Positions 24,241-33,156 of a DNA stretch of 57,877 nt are shown here, piece by piece. Within the stretch, counting starts at the first letter, position 1. The number at the start of each line of letters is the position of its first letter. The DNA is from Alphaproteobacteria bacterium (lineage in GTDB: Bacteria; Pseudomonadota; Alphaproteobacteria; RF32; CAG-239). Under the pieces are notes generated by a model. The model saw nothing but the letters and a program-made list of their open reading frames with translations, did not search any database and had not been told where the DNA came from. The stretch is taken from NCBI GenBank assembly GCA_017475705.1, contig JAFVFB010000014.1, forward strand, positions 1 through 57,877, in the 5' to 3' direction. Made by a program: the position numbers and the translations under genes.

Positions 24241-26006
24241 TGTGCCCTCTTAATATCTGTTAGAATAAATTGCAGCGAAGTTGTATTGTTCCACCGGTTA
24301 AAACGTAAGTTGCCCACAACATCATAGCAGTCTTGCTCTCTAGCTAAAATTTGATTACCCATTTCGGTATCGGCAGCTTTGAAGGCAATAGCCGTTAAGT
24401 GTTCTCCGGTGATGGTCGTTAATTCACATTTGATGTGTCCAGAGCCGATGATATAAGGTTTTTTGAAATAAACTTGGCGGATTAGTATCAGGGGTTCCGG
24501 GTTTCCAGTGCCAAAAGGTTTAAGCTGTTCGATGGTGTTGCAAAGTTCCGTATTGGCCGCGCAGAGATTTACGCTTAAATCGATATTTAATATAGGGTGA
24601 GGTGTGGTGTTATTTAAGCTTTTAGCGATGTATTCTCCGGCAAAGTCGCAAAAAGCAGGGATTTGTTGTTCGGTTAAAGAAAAACCCGCTGCCATTGTGT
24701 GTCCTCCCCCCTTGGTAATGACGCCTTTTTCTTTGGCGGCGATAATGAGCGCTCCTAAGTCTATACCGGCAATAGAACGGGCAGAGCCTTTAACTTCATC
24801 TGGCTCTATACTCATCACAAAGGCTGGAAGATTATAGCGTTCTTTTAATTTTCCGGCGACAATACCTATCACTCCTTGGTGCCAACCTTTACTTGCTACA
24901 AATGCCATCGGATAACGCTGCGGTGTACCTTCGAGCATTTCAATGGCTTGTTGTAAGACATAGGCTTCAATATCTTTGCGCTCCTGATTATAGTTATTCA
25001 TTTCATCAGCAAGATATTGTGCTTCAATAGGGTTAGTGGCACAGAGCAATTTATTACCAATACTAGCTTTGCCAACTCGTCCGCAGGCGTTAATACGTGG
25101 TCCGAGAACAAATCCTAGATGATAAGCGTCTGGTCGTTCATTTATACCTGAGACGTCCATTAATGTTTTCAAGCCAAGGTTTTGCCGTGCTGCCATCACT
25201 TTTAATCCTTGGGTGACAAAGGCTCTGTTTAAGCCTATCAATGTTACGACATCGCATACTGTCCCTAGAGCAACCAAATCTAGCCAGTGCATGAGTTCCG
25301 GCTCAGTTAATTTTGAGGTATAAAAATGTTGGCTACGTAAAATACGGTTAACGGCAACGATGGTCATAAACACTACACCAACTGCCGCCATGTATCCTAA
25401 ATCCGGCCGATCATCTGGTTGATCCAAACGTTTAGGGTTGACTACGGCATAAACTTTAGGCAGTTTTGCTTCCGCTTCATGGTGGTCCAAGATAATGATT
25501 TCAAACTTTTCTGCGGCATGGTCTAAGATTTCAAATGCTGAAGTCCCGCAATCAACCGTGATAACCAAATCAGCACCAAAGTCTGAAAATTCTTGAAAAG
25601 CCAGTTCGCTAGGGCCATAGCCTTCTTCGCGTTCCGGTATGTGAACGGCGGTTTCTATGCCCAGATAGTTTAGGAATAAGCGTAAAACAGAGGTAGAAGT
25701 TGCTCCGTCCACATCGTAGTCTCCAATAATGGCGATTTTTTGGTGCTTCATGACGGCTTCAGCAATTCGCTGTGCGGCTTTATCCATATCTTTTAAAAGG
25801 TTGGGATCTGGCATCAAAGTGGCTAATTTAGGAGCAAGAAAACCTTCTACTTGGTTTTCTTGGATGTGGCGTAACATTAATAGTTTTGCCAGATGTGGCG
25901 AAATACCGGTATGCAGGCAAAATAACTCTGTTTGCCGCTCGTCTGTTTGCGCCAAATTCCAGATGTTTCCATTTACGGAAAGATTTTGTATAGCCTCTTG
26001 TGTCAT
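24237..26006 (-). CDS. recJ: Single-stranded-DNA-specific exonuclease RecJ
   Basis: 589 residues with DHH-family motifs in order: IIGDYDVDGATSTSV, LVITVDCGTSAFE, IILDHHEAEAK, then DHHA1 with GKGGGHTMAAGFSL (GGGH), and the RecJ OB domain at the C-terminus (LKPFGTGNPEPLI). It degrades ssDNA 5'-3' in recombination and mismatch repair. The ATG is preceded only by a weak AAGAG site. It heads the recJ-DUF502 unit. Confidence 0.95.
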   Translation of the reverse strand: MTQEAIQNLSVNGNIWNLAQTDERQTELFCLHTGISPHLAKLLMLRHIQENQVEGFLAPKLATLMPDPNLLKDMDKAAQRIAEAVMKHQKIAIIGDYDVDGATSTSVLRLFLNYLGIETAVHIPEREEGYGPSELAFQEFSDFGADLVITVDCGTSAFEILDHAAEKFEIIILDHHEAEAKLPKVYAVVNPKRLDQPDDRPDLGYMAAVGVVFMTIVAVNRILRSQHFYTSKLTEPELMHWLDLVALGTVCDVVTLIGLNRAFVTQGLKVMAARQNLGLKTLMDVSGINERPDAYHLGFVLGPRINACGRVGKASIGNKLLCATNPIEAQYLADEMNNYNQERKDIEAYVLQQAIEMLEGTPQRYPMAFVASKGWHQGVIGIVAGKLKERYNLPAFVMSIEPDEVKGSARSIAGIDLGALIIAAKEKGVITKGGGHTMAAGFSLTEQQIPAFCDFAGEYIAKSLNNTTPHPILNIDLSVNLCAANTELCNTIEQLKPFGTGNPEPLILIRQVYFKKPYIIGSGHIKCELTTITGEHLTAIAFKAADTEMGNQILAREQDCYDVVGNLRFNRWNNTTSLQFILTDIKRAQ

Positions 26007-26104
26007 CTCTTTACTCTTGTTTTAGAGAGTGTAGGGTTAAATGCAAAGATTGACAAGCAAATTCTTTGTGATGAGGATAAAATCGCGTTGCATATATCAT
26101 CGGG

Positions 26105-27679
26105 CTAATTTTTATGCAACCATTGTTGCGCCCAACCTTTTCCTTCTGGGGTTAGGGTTAAAATGAGAAGCTGGTTAGCACTATAAAGGGCTTGTTGATG
26201 AGGCCAGGCCATTGCATTATGGAGGAGGTATTCTGCTACTTCAGGGGTTAGGGGTAATTGTTGTTTTTGCGGCAGGTGCCAGTAAGTGTCAAAATCTTTT
26301 GAGATAAAGTTTTGAGGATAGTAGAAGGTATAGGCTTTGGATGGTAGATGCCAGGGAATATACGGAGCACTCAGCGTATAAGAATCGGTTTTGATGGGAC
26401 GTTCGTGAGTATATCTGGCACGTAAATTGAGGTTCCCGCCTTGGATGAAAGTGTAGTGTTTGGTTTGAGGGGTAAAGTTTGGTAAATCTTCTAATCTTGA
26501 TAAAAATCGTTGCATATAGTTGGTTTCTGCTATAAAGCCGTTTTTCCAGATTTTGGCAGCATGAGCGATGGTGTTGTAGTTGCTAAAGATTAGATAAAGT
26601 AATAAAGCACTGGTTAAATTGCGAATTAATAGGTGGCGCGAATGCCATAAAACAATTGCTGAAAATGCTGTAATATAAGGCAAAGTGTAAAATTTTATGC
26701 GCGGTTCATGAAGGATATATGCTGTATTTTGTGCCAGTAGCGTGGTGGTAACAGATGCCAGTAAAATGGCAATTACAAGGCTTGAAAATAAGATTATGGT
26801 TGAAGCTTTTTTGGGAAGCAATGCATACAAACGGACTAAGCCTAATAGGCAGATGAATAAGTTGATAAATTTGTATGGCCCATCTATAAAGTTGGTGGTT
26901 ATTACAAATTGTTCTAGGCTTTCTTTTAAGCTTAAAAGGAGTTTTGCTGGGAGTTCGGATAAAGTTATTTCTGCGGTGTTATAAGTTGCAACTTGTAGGC
27001 CATATTTTTTTAGAAAATATTGGGTGATTAGTATAAGGATGATGGCTGATACAATTGCACATAGATGGGGCCAATATTTGCGCACTAATGATTTTGGAGT
27101 TAGTCTTTGTAAGCATAGATCATTAAGGATGAGGGTGAGGTATAGAATGCCCATCAAATTGATAACAGGGGGATATCCACCTAGGGCCAAAGTCAGTAAA
27201 ATGATGCTTAGCAGCAGGCGTAATTTTAATTTTAAGTTATGGTTGCAGACTATTGTGAAAGCGATGATGATGACCAGAGGCCAGAAAAGATTGCTTAATG
27301 TTAGAAATGCAAAATAAAGCCATGATAGGGTGTAAGGTGCGGCGGTAAGACTAATGGTCAATAGAAGATAAAAATATTGCTTTTGTGGTATTTTCCATAA
27401 GCGGCAAAGCATTATTGCCGCTAAGGTATATAAGGCTAAAGCTGTAGCTAGTGAAAGTAATGGTAAAATCTGGCCGGAAAAGAGGATGGTCGGCAGTATA
27501 AATTGAGAAAAGCGTCCTTCAAATAGACCGCTTAGTAGCGGTGTGCCGTATCTTATCCAGTCCCAATCGTGATTGCCCCAGGTAAACATACATAAAAAAG
27601 GGGCAAAGCAGAGCAATACAAGCAAATAGCTGTTAATCCAATAGCGAAACAGAGGAGATGTTTGGATTGCTTTTTTCAT
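26105..27679 (-). CDS. GtrII-like polytopic glycosyltransferase, paralog 1
   Basis: 524 residues with about 10 membrane helices in the first 370 positions and a soluble C-terminal domain. It shares with the two paralogs upstream the WGNHDW loop after helix 1, the SGLFEGRFSQF motif, ILP, and GGYPPVIN, and a C-terminal block beginning GFIAE. This layout matches glucosyltransferase GtrII (serotype-conversion, GT-C fold); the Asp of WGNHD sits where GT-C enzymes carry the catalytic acid. It probably moves a sugar from a polyprenyl-phosphate carrier to a surface glycan in the periplasm. The ATG follows directly on the stop of the GtrB-type gene. Assignment rests on pattern, not a search. Confidence 0.7.
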   Translation of the reverse strand: MKKAIQTSPLFRYWINSYLLVLLCFAPFLCMFTWGNHDWDWIRYGTPLLSGLFEGRFSQFILPTILFSGQILPLLSLATALALYTLAAIMLCRLWKIPQKQYFYLLLTISLTAAPYTLSWLYFAFLTLSNLFWPLVIIIAFTIVCNHNLKLKLRLLLSIILLTLALGGYPPVINLMGILYLTLILNDLCLQRLTPKSLVRKYWPHLCAIVSAIILILITQYFLKKYGLQVATYNTAEITLSELPAKLLLSLKESLEQFVITTNFIDGPYKFINLFICLLGLVRLYALLPKKASTIILFSSLVIAILLASVTTTLLAQNTAYILHEPRIKFYTLPYITAFSAIVLWHSRHLLIRNLTSALLLYLIFSNYNTIAHAAKIWKNGFIAETNYMQRFLSRLEDLPNFTPQTKHYTFIQGGNLNLRARYTHERPIKTDSYTLSAPYIPWHLPSKAYTFYYPQNFISKDFDTYWHLPQKQQLPLTPEVAEYLLHNAMAWPHQQALYSANQLLILTLTPEGKGWAQQWLHKN

Positions 27680-28630
27680 TTAGCCGCCTATTTTTTTATC
27701 AATAATATAAGTTGGTCGTTTTTTTACTTCGACAAAGATACTGGCAATGTATTCTCCAATAATTCCGATGAATAAAATTGTTATGCCGGAAAAAAAAGTG
27801 ATGACCGACATTAAAGAAGCCCAACCAATGATGGTAGAACCGCTTAAATACCCCCAAAGAGTCCAACACATTAAAATAAAACTTAACAAAGATATAAAAA
27901 CGCCGCATAATGTGATAAAGTGTAATGGAACGGCAGAAAAGGCCGAAACGCCTTTGAGGGCAAAGAGAACCATTTTGGCAAGCGGGTATTTGGTTTGGCC
28001 AGCGGTTCTGGGTTTACGATTGTAATAAACACAACAAGATTGATAGCCTATCAGCGGTACAATTGCCCGTAAAAATAAATTTTTTTCTTTAAACTCGCTC
28101 ATAGCTGCTACGGCTCGTTGGCTTAATAATCTGAAATCAGCATGATTTGAGACAAGTTCAACGCCAATCAATTTCATTAATTTGTAGAACAAAAGGGCAG
28201 AATTTCGTTTAAAAAAGCTATCCGAATCGCGGCAGCGGCGTACCCCGTATACAATCTCATTGCCATCTTGGTAACTTTTTATCATTTTTTTGATGACAGA
28301 TGGGTCATCTTGTAGATCTGCGTCGATGGTTATGTACATATCTGCTTGGGTGTTATATAAACCGGCTAAAAGGGCTTCTTGGTGGCCAAAATTTCGCGAT
28401 AAGGATATGCCACATAGTGCTGGTTCTTCTTGATGAGCTTGCTCGATTATTTTCCAGGTTTTATCTTTTGAACCATCATTTACAAATATAATTTTGCTTT
28501 GACTATTGATAAGCTGTTGGTTGATTAGTTTTTTGCGTAATTCATTTAGGGTTTTGATTGTTTGCGGCAAAGTCTCCTCTTCATTAAAGCAAGGGACGAT
28601 TATTGCCAGGGTGTTTGCTCTGTTCATCAT
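27680..28630 (-). CDS. GtrB-type polyprenyl-phosphate glycosyltransferase (GT2)
   Basis: 316 residues. The GT2 domain has IIVPCFNEEETLPQTI, IIFVNDGSKDKTW and ITIDADLQDDP (DxD metal site), plus SRNFGHQEALLAG and KPRTAGQTKYPLAKM. Two C-terminal helices (about 232-258 and 268-290) anchor it. This is the DPM1/GtrB/ArnC layout: it loads glucose or a similar sugar on undecaprenyl phosphate at the cytosolic face. Two ATGs (28630 and 28627) follow AGAGG, and the second is better spaced. It sits among three GtrII-like genes and presumably supplies their donor. No GtrA flippase is next to it. Confidence 0.92.
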   Translation of the reverse strand: MMNRANTLAIIVPCFNEEETLPQTIKTLNELRKKLINQQLINSQSKIIFVNDGSKDKTWKIIEQAHQEEPALCGISLSRNFGHQEALLAGLYNTQADMYITIDADLQDDPSVIKKMIKSYQDGNEIVYGVRRCRDSDSFFKRNSALLFYKLMKLIGVELVSNHADFRLLSQRAVAAMSEFKEKNLFLRAIVPLIGYQSCCVYYNRKPRTAGQTKYPLAKMVLFALKGVSAFSAVPLHFITLCGVFISLLSFILMCWTLWGYLSGSTIIGWASLMSVITFFSGITILFIGIIGEYIASIFVEVKKRPTYIIDKKIGG

Positions 28631-28693
28631 GGGACCTCTTGAAGTATGTTTGGAGACATTATAGGCTATAAAGCGTAATTTTTTTATTAATAA

Positions 28694-30262
28694 TTATTTG
28701 AAAAAAGGTGGAAGTTTTGTTATCTTGCGGCGAAATTCTGTTAATCCGTCTTGATTGTATATAACTAAGATGATGTCTTTATTTAAGAATATGCAGTTGG
28801 GGTGCGGATAGGGACGGGCGATGGAATTGATATAGTTATAAACTTGCGGTGTTATATCTTGCGGCAATAGCGGGGTTTGATGATCAATGTAGTTAAATGG
28901 AGAATAAAATTCGGCTAGTCTGGCACCTTGCCAAATCGCTAAATAAGGTAAGGAAAGCAGGAAGGGTTCATCTTTGGTATATCTGTCGTGGTAATATTTT
29001 TTTCGTAAGGAAATGTCGCCTATCTGGTAAAAACGGTATTGGTTGTGACTATCAAATTGAGGATGATTTTCTATCCTTTCCGTGATGTCATCTAAAATTT
29101 GGAATTCTGCGATAAATCCCTGGTGCCAAATTTTTTGTGCTCGATAGTCATTAATAATGTTCATGAAGATGAGGATTAAAGCTATGAGTAAGGTGAGGCT
29201 TTTGATTATAGGAACGCGGCAAAACATCAGTAAAGCTAAAGAAAAAGTGTATACAAAGCCCAAACCGTAAAAATCAATGCGCGCGACGTATTCTGTGGGG
29301 GCAACAGCAATAAATGTTGTGACAGCAGAAGCTACAACCGTGATGAATAAAAGCCCTATAGCTGATATGGTTTGGGAAATGGATTTTGGAGGTGTTGTGG
29401 CGGTTATAAAGGCTATGCAGACCATCAGAAATAATACCAGTTTATAGCCTCTTTCCATGAATGGTAGAGTTACAAAAAATTGGTTAAATATAATTTTTAA
29501 GGTGGTCAATAGTTTGGCAGGAATAGCAGCCAGTGTTATCAATTCTAGATTATAGACTTTTTGTGGCGGTAAAAACCATAAGGTTAGTTTGAATAGTAAG
29601 GCGGCAAGGATAATATTTAATAAAGTGTATTTTTGCTGGTGCCAGATAGAAGTATATGATTGGTGTTGATAAAGGTACGAAATTGTAATTTTACCGCAAA
29701 GGCAAACAAAAATTGTGTTTATAACCGGCGGATAGCCACCCAGTGCCAAATAAAAGCAGGTAATTGCCACAATACTTAGCTGTAATTTGTGATAACTTTG
29801 ATTGAGATAGGCTGATAAATATAGCCCTAAAATAACTAATCCGCACCAAAATAGGCAGCTTATGGTGATGAAGGTGAAATATAGCCACGATAGGGTATAG
29901 GGTTGCGTGGCGGCAAAAATGATAAGTAGCGTATAGCTGAGGGTGCTTTGGGGAATTTTCCAGTATTTTGCTAATAGCCATAAAGCTAGTGTTAAAAAAG
30001 CAAAACCAATTAGGTTATTGATGATGGGTAAAATTTGGCCATTCGTGAGTAACCACTGTGGGATAAATTGGCTGAAACGACCTTCAAAAATGCCAGAGGA
30101 TAAAAATATTTTATCTTTGATAAAAGTCACATCGTGATTTCCCCAGAGTAGATTAAGACTATGGTATAAAAAGGTAATATTGATGGCTAGATAGCTTATG
30201 ATCCATATTTTGTAATCTTGAGCGGTGGGGATAAGGTTTAAGTTTTTGAGGATATTTTTCAT
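28694..30262 (-). CDS. GtrII-like polytopic glycosyltransferase, paralog 2
   Basis: 522 residues. Same design as its neighbours: WGNHD after the first helix, SSGIFEGRFSQF, NGQILPI, PYTLSWLYFTF (shared nearly word for word with paralog 1), LALGGYPPVIN, then a C-terminal soluble block from GFIAEFQIL with Tyr-rich SLRKKYYHDRY. The upstream paralog overlaps it by an ATGA, and the gtrB-type gene starts 63 bases downstream. It should use the same lipid-linked donor while adding to a different acceptor or linkage, which is inference. Confidence 0.7.
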   Translation of the reverse strand: MKNILKNLNLIPTAQDYKIWIISYLAINITFLYHSLNLLWGNHDVTFIKDKIFLSSGIFEGRFSQFIPQWLLTNGQILPIINNLIGFAFLTLALWLLAKYWKIPQSTLSYTLLIIFAATQPYTLSWLYFTFITISCLFWCGLVILGLYLSAYLNQSYHKLQLSIVAITCFYLALGGYPPVINTIFVCLCGKITISYLYQHQSYTSIWHQQKYTLLNIILAALLFKLTLWFLPPQKVYNLELITLAAIPAKLLTTLKIIFNQFFVTLPFMERGYKLVLFLMVCIAFITATTPPKSISQTISAIGLLFITVVASAVTTFIAVAPTEYVARIDFYGLGFVYTFSLALLMFCRVPIIKSLTLLIALILIFMNIINDYRAQKIWHQGFIAEFQILDDITERIENHPQFDSHNQYRFYQIGDISLRKKYYHDRYTKDEPFLLSLPYLAIWQGARLAEFYSPFNYIDHQTPLLPQDITPQVYNYINSIARPYPHPNCIFLNKDIILVIYNQDGLTEFRRKITKLPPFFK

Positions 30263-31893
30263 GGTCTAGCTCCGGTGAGTTTTTGATATTGCTGGGTCAA
30301 CATATTTTTTCCTTCTTGCGTTAGGGAAATGATGACATAATGCTGATTGATAAAAAGCGAATCTAAAGCTGGCCAAACGGCGATTTTTTGGGCGAGAAAT
30401 TGTTGCATCTCAATGGTTATATCTTGCGGTTGAATGGTCGATTTTCCTAAAACATAAGGGGATGGTTGGTCAAAGTTATAATATTCAGATGGTGTCCAAT
30501 ATCTGGTATAGGGTGTTTTAAGGGTATAAAAGCCGTATTTCTCATTAGGCTGTGAAATATAATATTTTGGGCGTAATGATATTTCGCCAGTTTGTATCAC
30601 CATATAGTAGTGGTTATTAAGGTATTTTGTGGCTTGTTGAATGCGGTCAGTGATGCGCTGTCTTAAATTTGCTTCGGCTTGAAATCCCAAAATTTGTACT
30701 TTAGTAAAATTTATGTCAGCCATAAGGTTACCCCACAGTAATATTATGGATAAAATATATCCGAGGTTTTTTATGTATTGGTGTGGTGCAGATAAAATTA
30801 AGTTTAAAAAAAACATAATAACGCAAGGAAGAGCATAAAAATCAGTTCTGACCATAAATTCTGCAGGGTCATTTAACTGAAAATAATTATCTGCAGTAGG
30901 TGCGGCCAGCCAAGCGGAAAATTTTATGCATAGCAAAAGCGCTATTAAGCCGCTGCAAGAGAGCAGTTTGTTCTTTATTTTAGGGCTAAGTCTTATTAGG
31001 ATGATACTTCCAAGGATAATGATAGTTAAGGAGGTTACCTTGAAAGAGAAATTAAAAAACGGTTGCGGTTGTGTTAGGCTTTGTGCGCTTTTAATGATGG
31101 TGGGCCATAGTTTATAAAGATAGTTTTTCCAATCGGTTGCGTGGTTATTATACAAATCAAGCATGGTTCCATCTGCTTTTAACTTTATGTGTATAAAATA
31201 TAAAGCTATAAAGGCTAAGCATAGCGATATAAAAAAAGATAGAGCTGGTTTTAGTAAATTTTGTAAGAGGGTATTTTGCTGTTGTTTGCTGATTATCCAT
31301 AATAGCGCTGCGGTGATATATAAATTTGCTGCAGCAGGATAGCCCCCAATGGTAAAAAAAAGTAGTATGGTGCTGATGCTGGTATATAAAAAGTAATGCG
31401 GAGATTGATAGGTTTTAGATGCAGCTAATAACGCCAAAACGATTATCAGCGGCCAGATTAGCTGGCTTAGGACAATAAAGCGAAAATAGAGAATTTCAAT
31501 GATGTAAGGCAGTGTTATCACCGGAATAATAATGAGGGTTGTTTTTAGCTTGACTTGGATAAGAAAAAATCTTGTGGCAAGCAAGGTCATTGCTAAGCTA
31601 TAGGCTAAAAAGCCAATTAACATGTTTGCTATAGGTAAAATTTCTCCCATAACTAGGATTGCAGGAAAAAAATATTGGCTGAAACGGCCTTCTATTATTC
31701 CCGATGAAAGTGAACTGCCGATTGCTAACGGAAGCCAGTCATGATTGCCCCAGATGAAATGGCAGAGTAAAGGCATAAAAGCTAGGCAAAGAGCACAGAA
31801 GCCAGATAACCAAAGTTTGGTTTCAATTTGGGTTAGTCGAAAATTTATGTTGGTTAAGGGTATCATTTTTATTGCTGCCTTTAATGGTTTCAT
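30259..31893 (-). CDS. GtrII-like polytopic glycosyltransferase, paralog 3
   Basis: 544 residues. It keeps WGNHDW, SSGIIEGRFSQYF, GEILPIANM, IGGYPAAAN and a C-terminal block GFQAEANLRQRI / ISLRPKYY. It is the most divergent of the three (the PYTLSWLYF segment becomes PYIIEILYFRF). It is first in this minus-strand cassette. The start at 31893 has only a weak CAAGAG; an internal ATG at 31866 is possible. The divergent promoter of the DUF192 gene begins 4 bases upstream, so the cassette promoter must overlap it. Confidence 0.68.
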   Translation of the reverse strand: MKPLKAAIKMIPLTNINFRLTQIETKLWLSGFCALCLAFMPLLCHFIWGNHDWLPLAIGSSLSSGIIEGRFSQYFFPAILVMGEILPIANMLIGFLAYSLAMTLLATRFFLIQVKLKTTLIIIPVITLPYIIEILYFRFIVLSQLIWPLIIVLALLAASKTYQSPHYFLYTSISTILLFFTIGGYPAAANLYITAALLWIISKQQQNTLLQNLLKPALSFFISLCLAFIALYFIHIKLKADGTMLDLYNNHATDWKNYLYKLWPTIIKSAQSLTQPQPFFNFSFKVTSLTIIILGSIILIRLSPKIKNKLLSCSGLIALLLCIKFSAWLAAPTADNYFQLNDPAEFMVRTDFYALPCVIMFFLNLILSAPHQYIKNLGYILSIILLWGNLMADINFTKVQILGFQAEANLRQRITDRIQQATKYLNNHYYMVIQTGEISLRPKYYISQPNEKYGFYTLKTPYTRYWTPSEYYNFDQPSPYVLGKSTIQPQDITIEMQQFLAQKIAVWPALDSLFINQHYVIISLTQEGKNMLTQQYQKLTGARP

Positions 31894-31896
31894 CTC

Positions 31897-31925
31897 TTGA
31901 CAGAATATATGCCAATTTCTAATAT
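31897..31925 (+). promoter_or_regulatory. Sigma-70 promoter of the DUF192 gene
   Basis: TTGACA (31897-31902), 17-base spacer, TAATAT (31920-31925). The transcript start is expected near 31932, followed by AGGAG at 31938-31942. Confidence 0.8.
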
Positions 31926-31951
31926 AAAGTAAATTTTAGGAGATGATTCAG

Positions 31952-32359
31952 ATGAGATGGTTGTTGATTTTGGGGCTGATTTTTTATAGTCATGTGGCAA
32001 TGGCAGCAGAATTATGGGTTGCAGATAAAGTGCAATATCAAATAAAAATAGCTAAAACACTTAAAGAACGCCAAAGAGGATTGATGTATGTGCAGACTTT
32101 GCCTGAAAATGCGGGTATGATGTTTGATATGCGTCAGCATGGATATAAGGCGATGTGGATGAAAAATACATATATTCCGCTAGATATGTTGTTTTTAGAT
32201 TGCCAATTTAAGGTTGTTGATATTTATGAGAAGGCTGAACCGCTTTCTTTGAAACATATTACCAGCCCGCATGATTTTTGTTATGTGGTGGAAATTAATG
32301 GTGGACAAGTAGAGCAAAAAGACTTGAAAATCGGTGATGAGGTAATGCTTAAAGACTAA
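31952..32359 (+). CDS. DUF192 family secreted protein
   Basis: 135 residues from ATG 31952, which has AGGAG 9 bases upstream; the ATG at 31943 abuts that site and is unlikely. A signal peptide (MRWLLILGLIFYSHVAMAA) is followed by the DUF192 domain: KTLKERQRGLMYV, GMMFDMRQHGYKAMWMKNTYIPLDMLF and VVEINGGQVEQ. The fold is a small beta barrel; the family function is unknown. Its own promoter drives it. Cotranscription with the next gene is possible, though that one also has a promoter. Confidence 0.88.
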   Translation: MRWLLILGLIFYSHVAMAAELWVADKVQYQIKIAKTLKERQRGLMYVQTLPENAGMMFDMRQHGYKAMWMKNTYIPLDMLFLDCQFKVVDIYEKAEPLSLKHITSPHDFCYVVEINGGQVEQKDLKIGDEVMLKD

Positions 32360-32372
32360 TCCTTATACTATG

Positions 32373-32400
32373 TTGAAAATGGTAAATATTTTTTTATATA
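32373..32400 (+). promoter_or_regulatory. Promoter of the BOF-family gene
   Basis: TTGAAA (32373-32378), 16-base spacer, TATATA (32395-32400), 36 bases before the ATG. Confidence 0.6.
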
Positions 32401-32435
32401 TTGTTAGTTATTTTTTTTGAAGAAAGGACATTAAG

Positions 32436-32822
32436 ATGAAAAAAATTTTGTTGTTATTAATGATGACTTTAGTGGTGGCACCGGCTTATGCAAAGCATGA
32501 TTGTGATTGTGCTGCATGCCATGATTATATGGCAAAAGGTGGGTTTGTTGATGCTTCTGTTACGCCAATGAGTGTTGCTACGGTGTTAAAACAGCCTGAA
32601 GATGCATATGTTACGATGCAAGGGTTCGTTTCTAAGCGGATAGGTAAAGAGACATATGTCTTTAGCGATGGGACAGACTCGATGACAGTTGAAATAGATG
32701 ATAAAATTTGGCGTGGGCAGACAGTTTCGCCTAAGGATAAAGTTGTTATCTCCGGAGAAGTCGAACATGAAGACGGCATGCTGATGGTTGATGTTAAGTC
32801 TTTGCAATTGTTGCAGCAATAA
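32436..32822 (+). CDS. Periplasmic BOF/YgiW-type OB-fold stress protein
   Basis: 128 residues with signal peptide (MKKILLLLMMTLVVAPAYA) and a short Cys/His stretch (KHDCDCAACHDY) at the mature N-terminus that could bind metal. The OB-fold domain shows VATVLKQPEDAYVTMQGFVS, YVFSDGTDSMTVEID and KVVISGEVEHEDG, the pattern of the bacterial OB-fold (DUF388/YgiW) family linked to peroxide, acid and cationic-peptide stress in enterobacteria. The CxC..C..H head is not typical of YgiW. Confidence 0.82.
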   Translation: MKKILLLLMMTLVVAPAYAKHDCDCAACHDYMAKGGFVDASVTPMSVATVLKQPEDAYVTMQGFVSKRIGKETYVFSDGTDSMTVEIDDKIWRGQTVSPKDKVVISGEVEHEDGMLMVDVKSLQLLQQ

Positions 32823-32838
32823 AAATTTGGTAATATAA

Positions 32839-32870
32839 AAGAGCCGCTGATATGGGGCGGCTCTTAGATG
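32839..32870. terminator. Bidirectional terminator between the BOF-family gene and infA
   Basis: A 9-bp stem AAGAGCCGC/GCGGCTCTT (32839-32847 with 32857-32865). The T-tract is better on the minus strand side (infA), and a T7 run follows on the plus side after a 5-base gap. Confidence 0.75.
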
Positions 32871-32875
32871 TTTTT

Positions 32876-33097
32876 TTAGTCTTTATGGCGGAAAGTGATA
32901 CGACCTTTGGTGAGGTCATAAGGTGTCATCTCAATATCCACTTTGTCTCCAACCATAATGCGAATGCGAAATTTACGCATCTTTCCGGCAGTGTGAGCTA
33001 AAATTTCCACACCATTTTCTAATCGAACACGGAACATCGCATTAGGCAGTTTTTCGATAACATCGCCAGTAAATTCCAAAAGTTCTTCTTTACTCAT
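32876..33097 (-). CDS. infA: Translation initiation factor IF-1
   Basis: 73 residues, the usual S1-type OB fold: [53 protein letters not shown]. It binds the ribosomal A site during initiation. It has its own promoter overlapping the 3' end of the histidine kinase gene and is closed by a hairpin. Confidence 0.98.
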   Translation of the reverse strand: MSKEELLEFTGDVIEKLPNAMFRVRLENGVEILAHTAGKMRKFRIRIMVGDKVDIEMTPYDLTKGRITFRHKD

Positions 33098-33127
33098 TTG
33101 TTGTCCTTTGCATATTATTTTTTTTGC

Positions 33128-33156
33128 TATATATACCGCAAAATATTATTTTACAA
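33128..33156 (-). promoter_or_regulatory. Promoter of infA
   Basis: Minus strand TTGTAA (33156-33151), 17-base spacer, TATATA (33133-33128). The -35 lies inside the last codons of the histidine kinase gene. Confidence 0.6.

Noticed and set aside
26050..26055. TTGACA between recJ and the first GtrII-like gene, plus strand
   Set aside because: No -10 at proper distance and no plus-strand gene follows.
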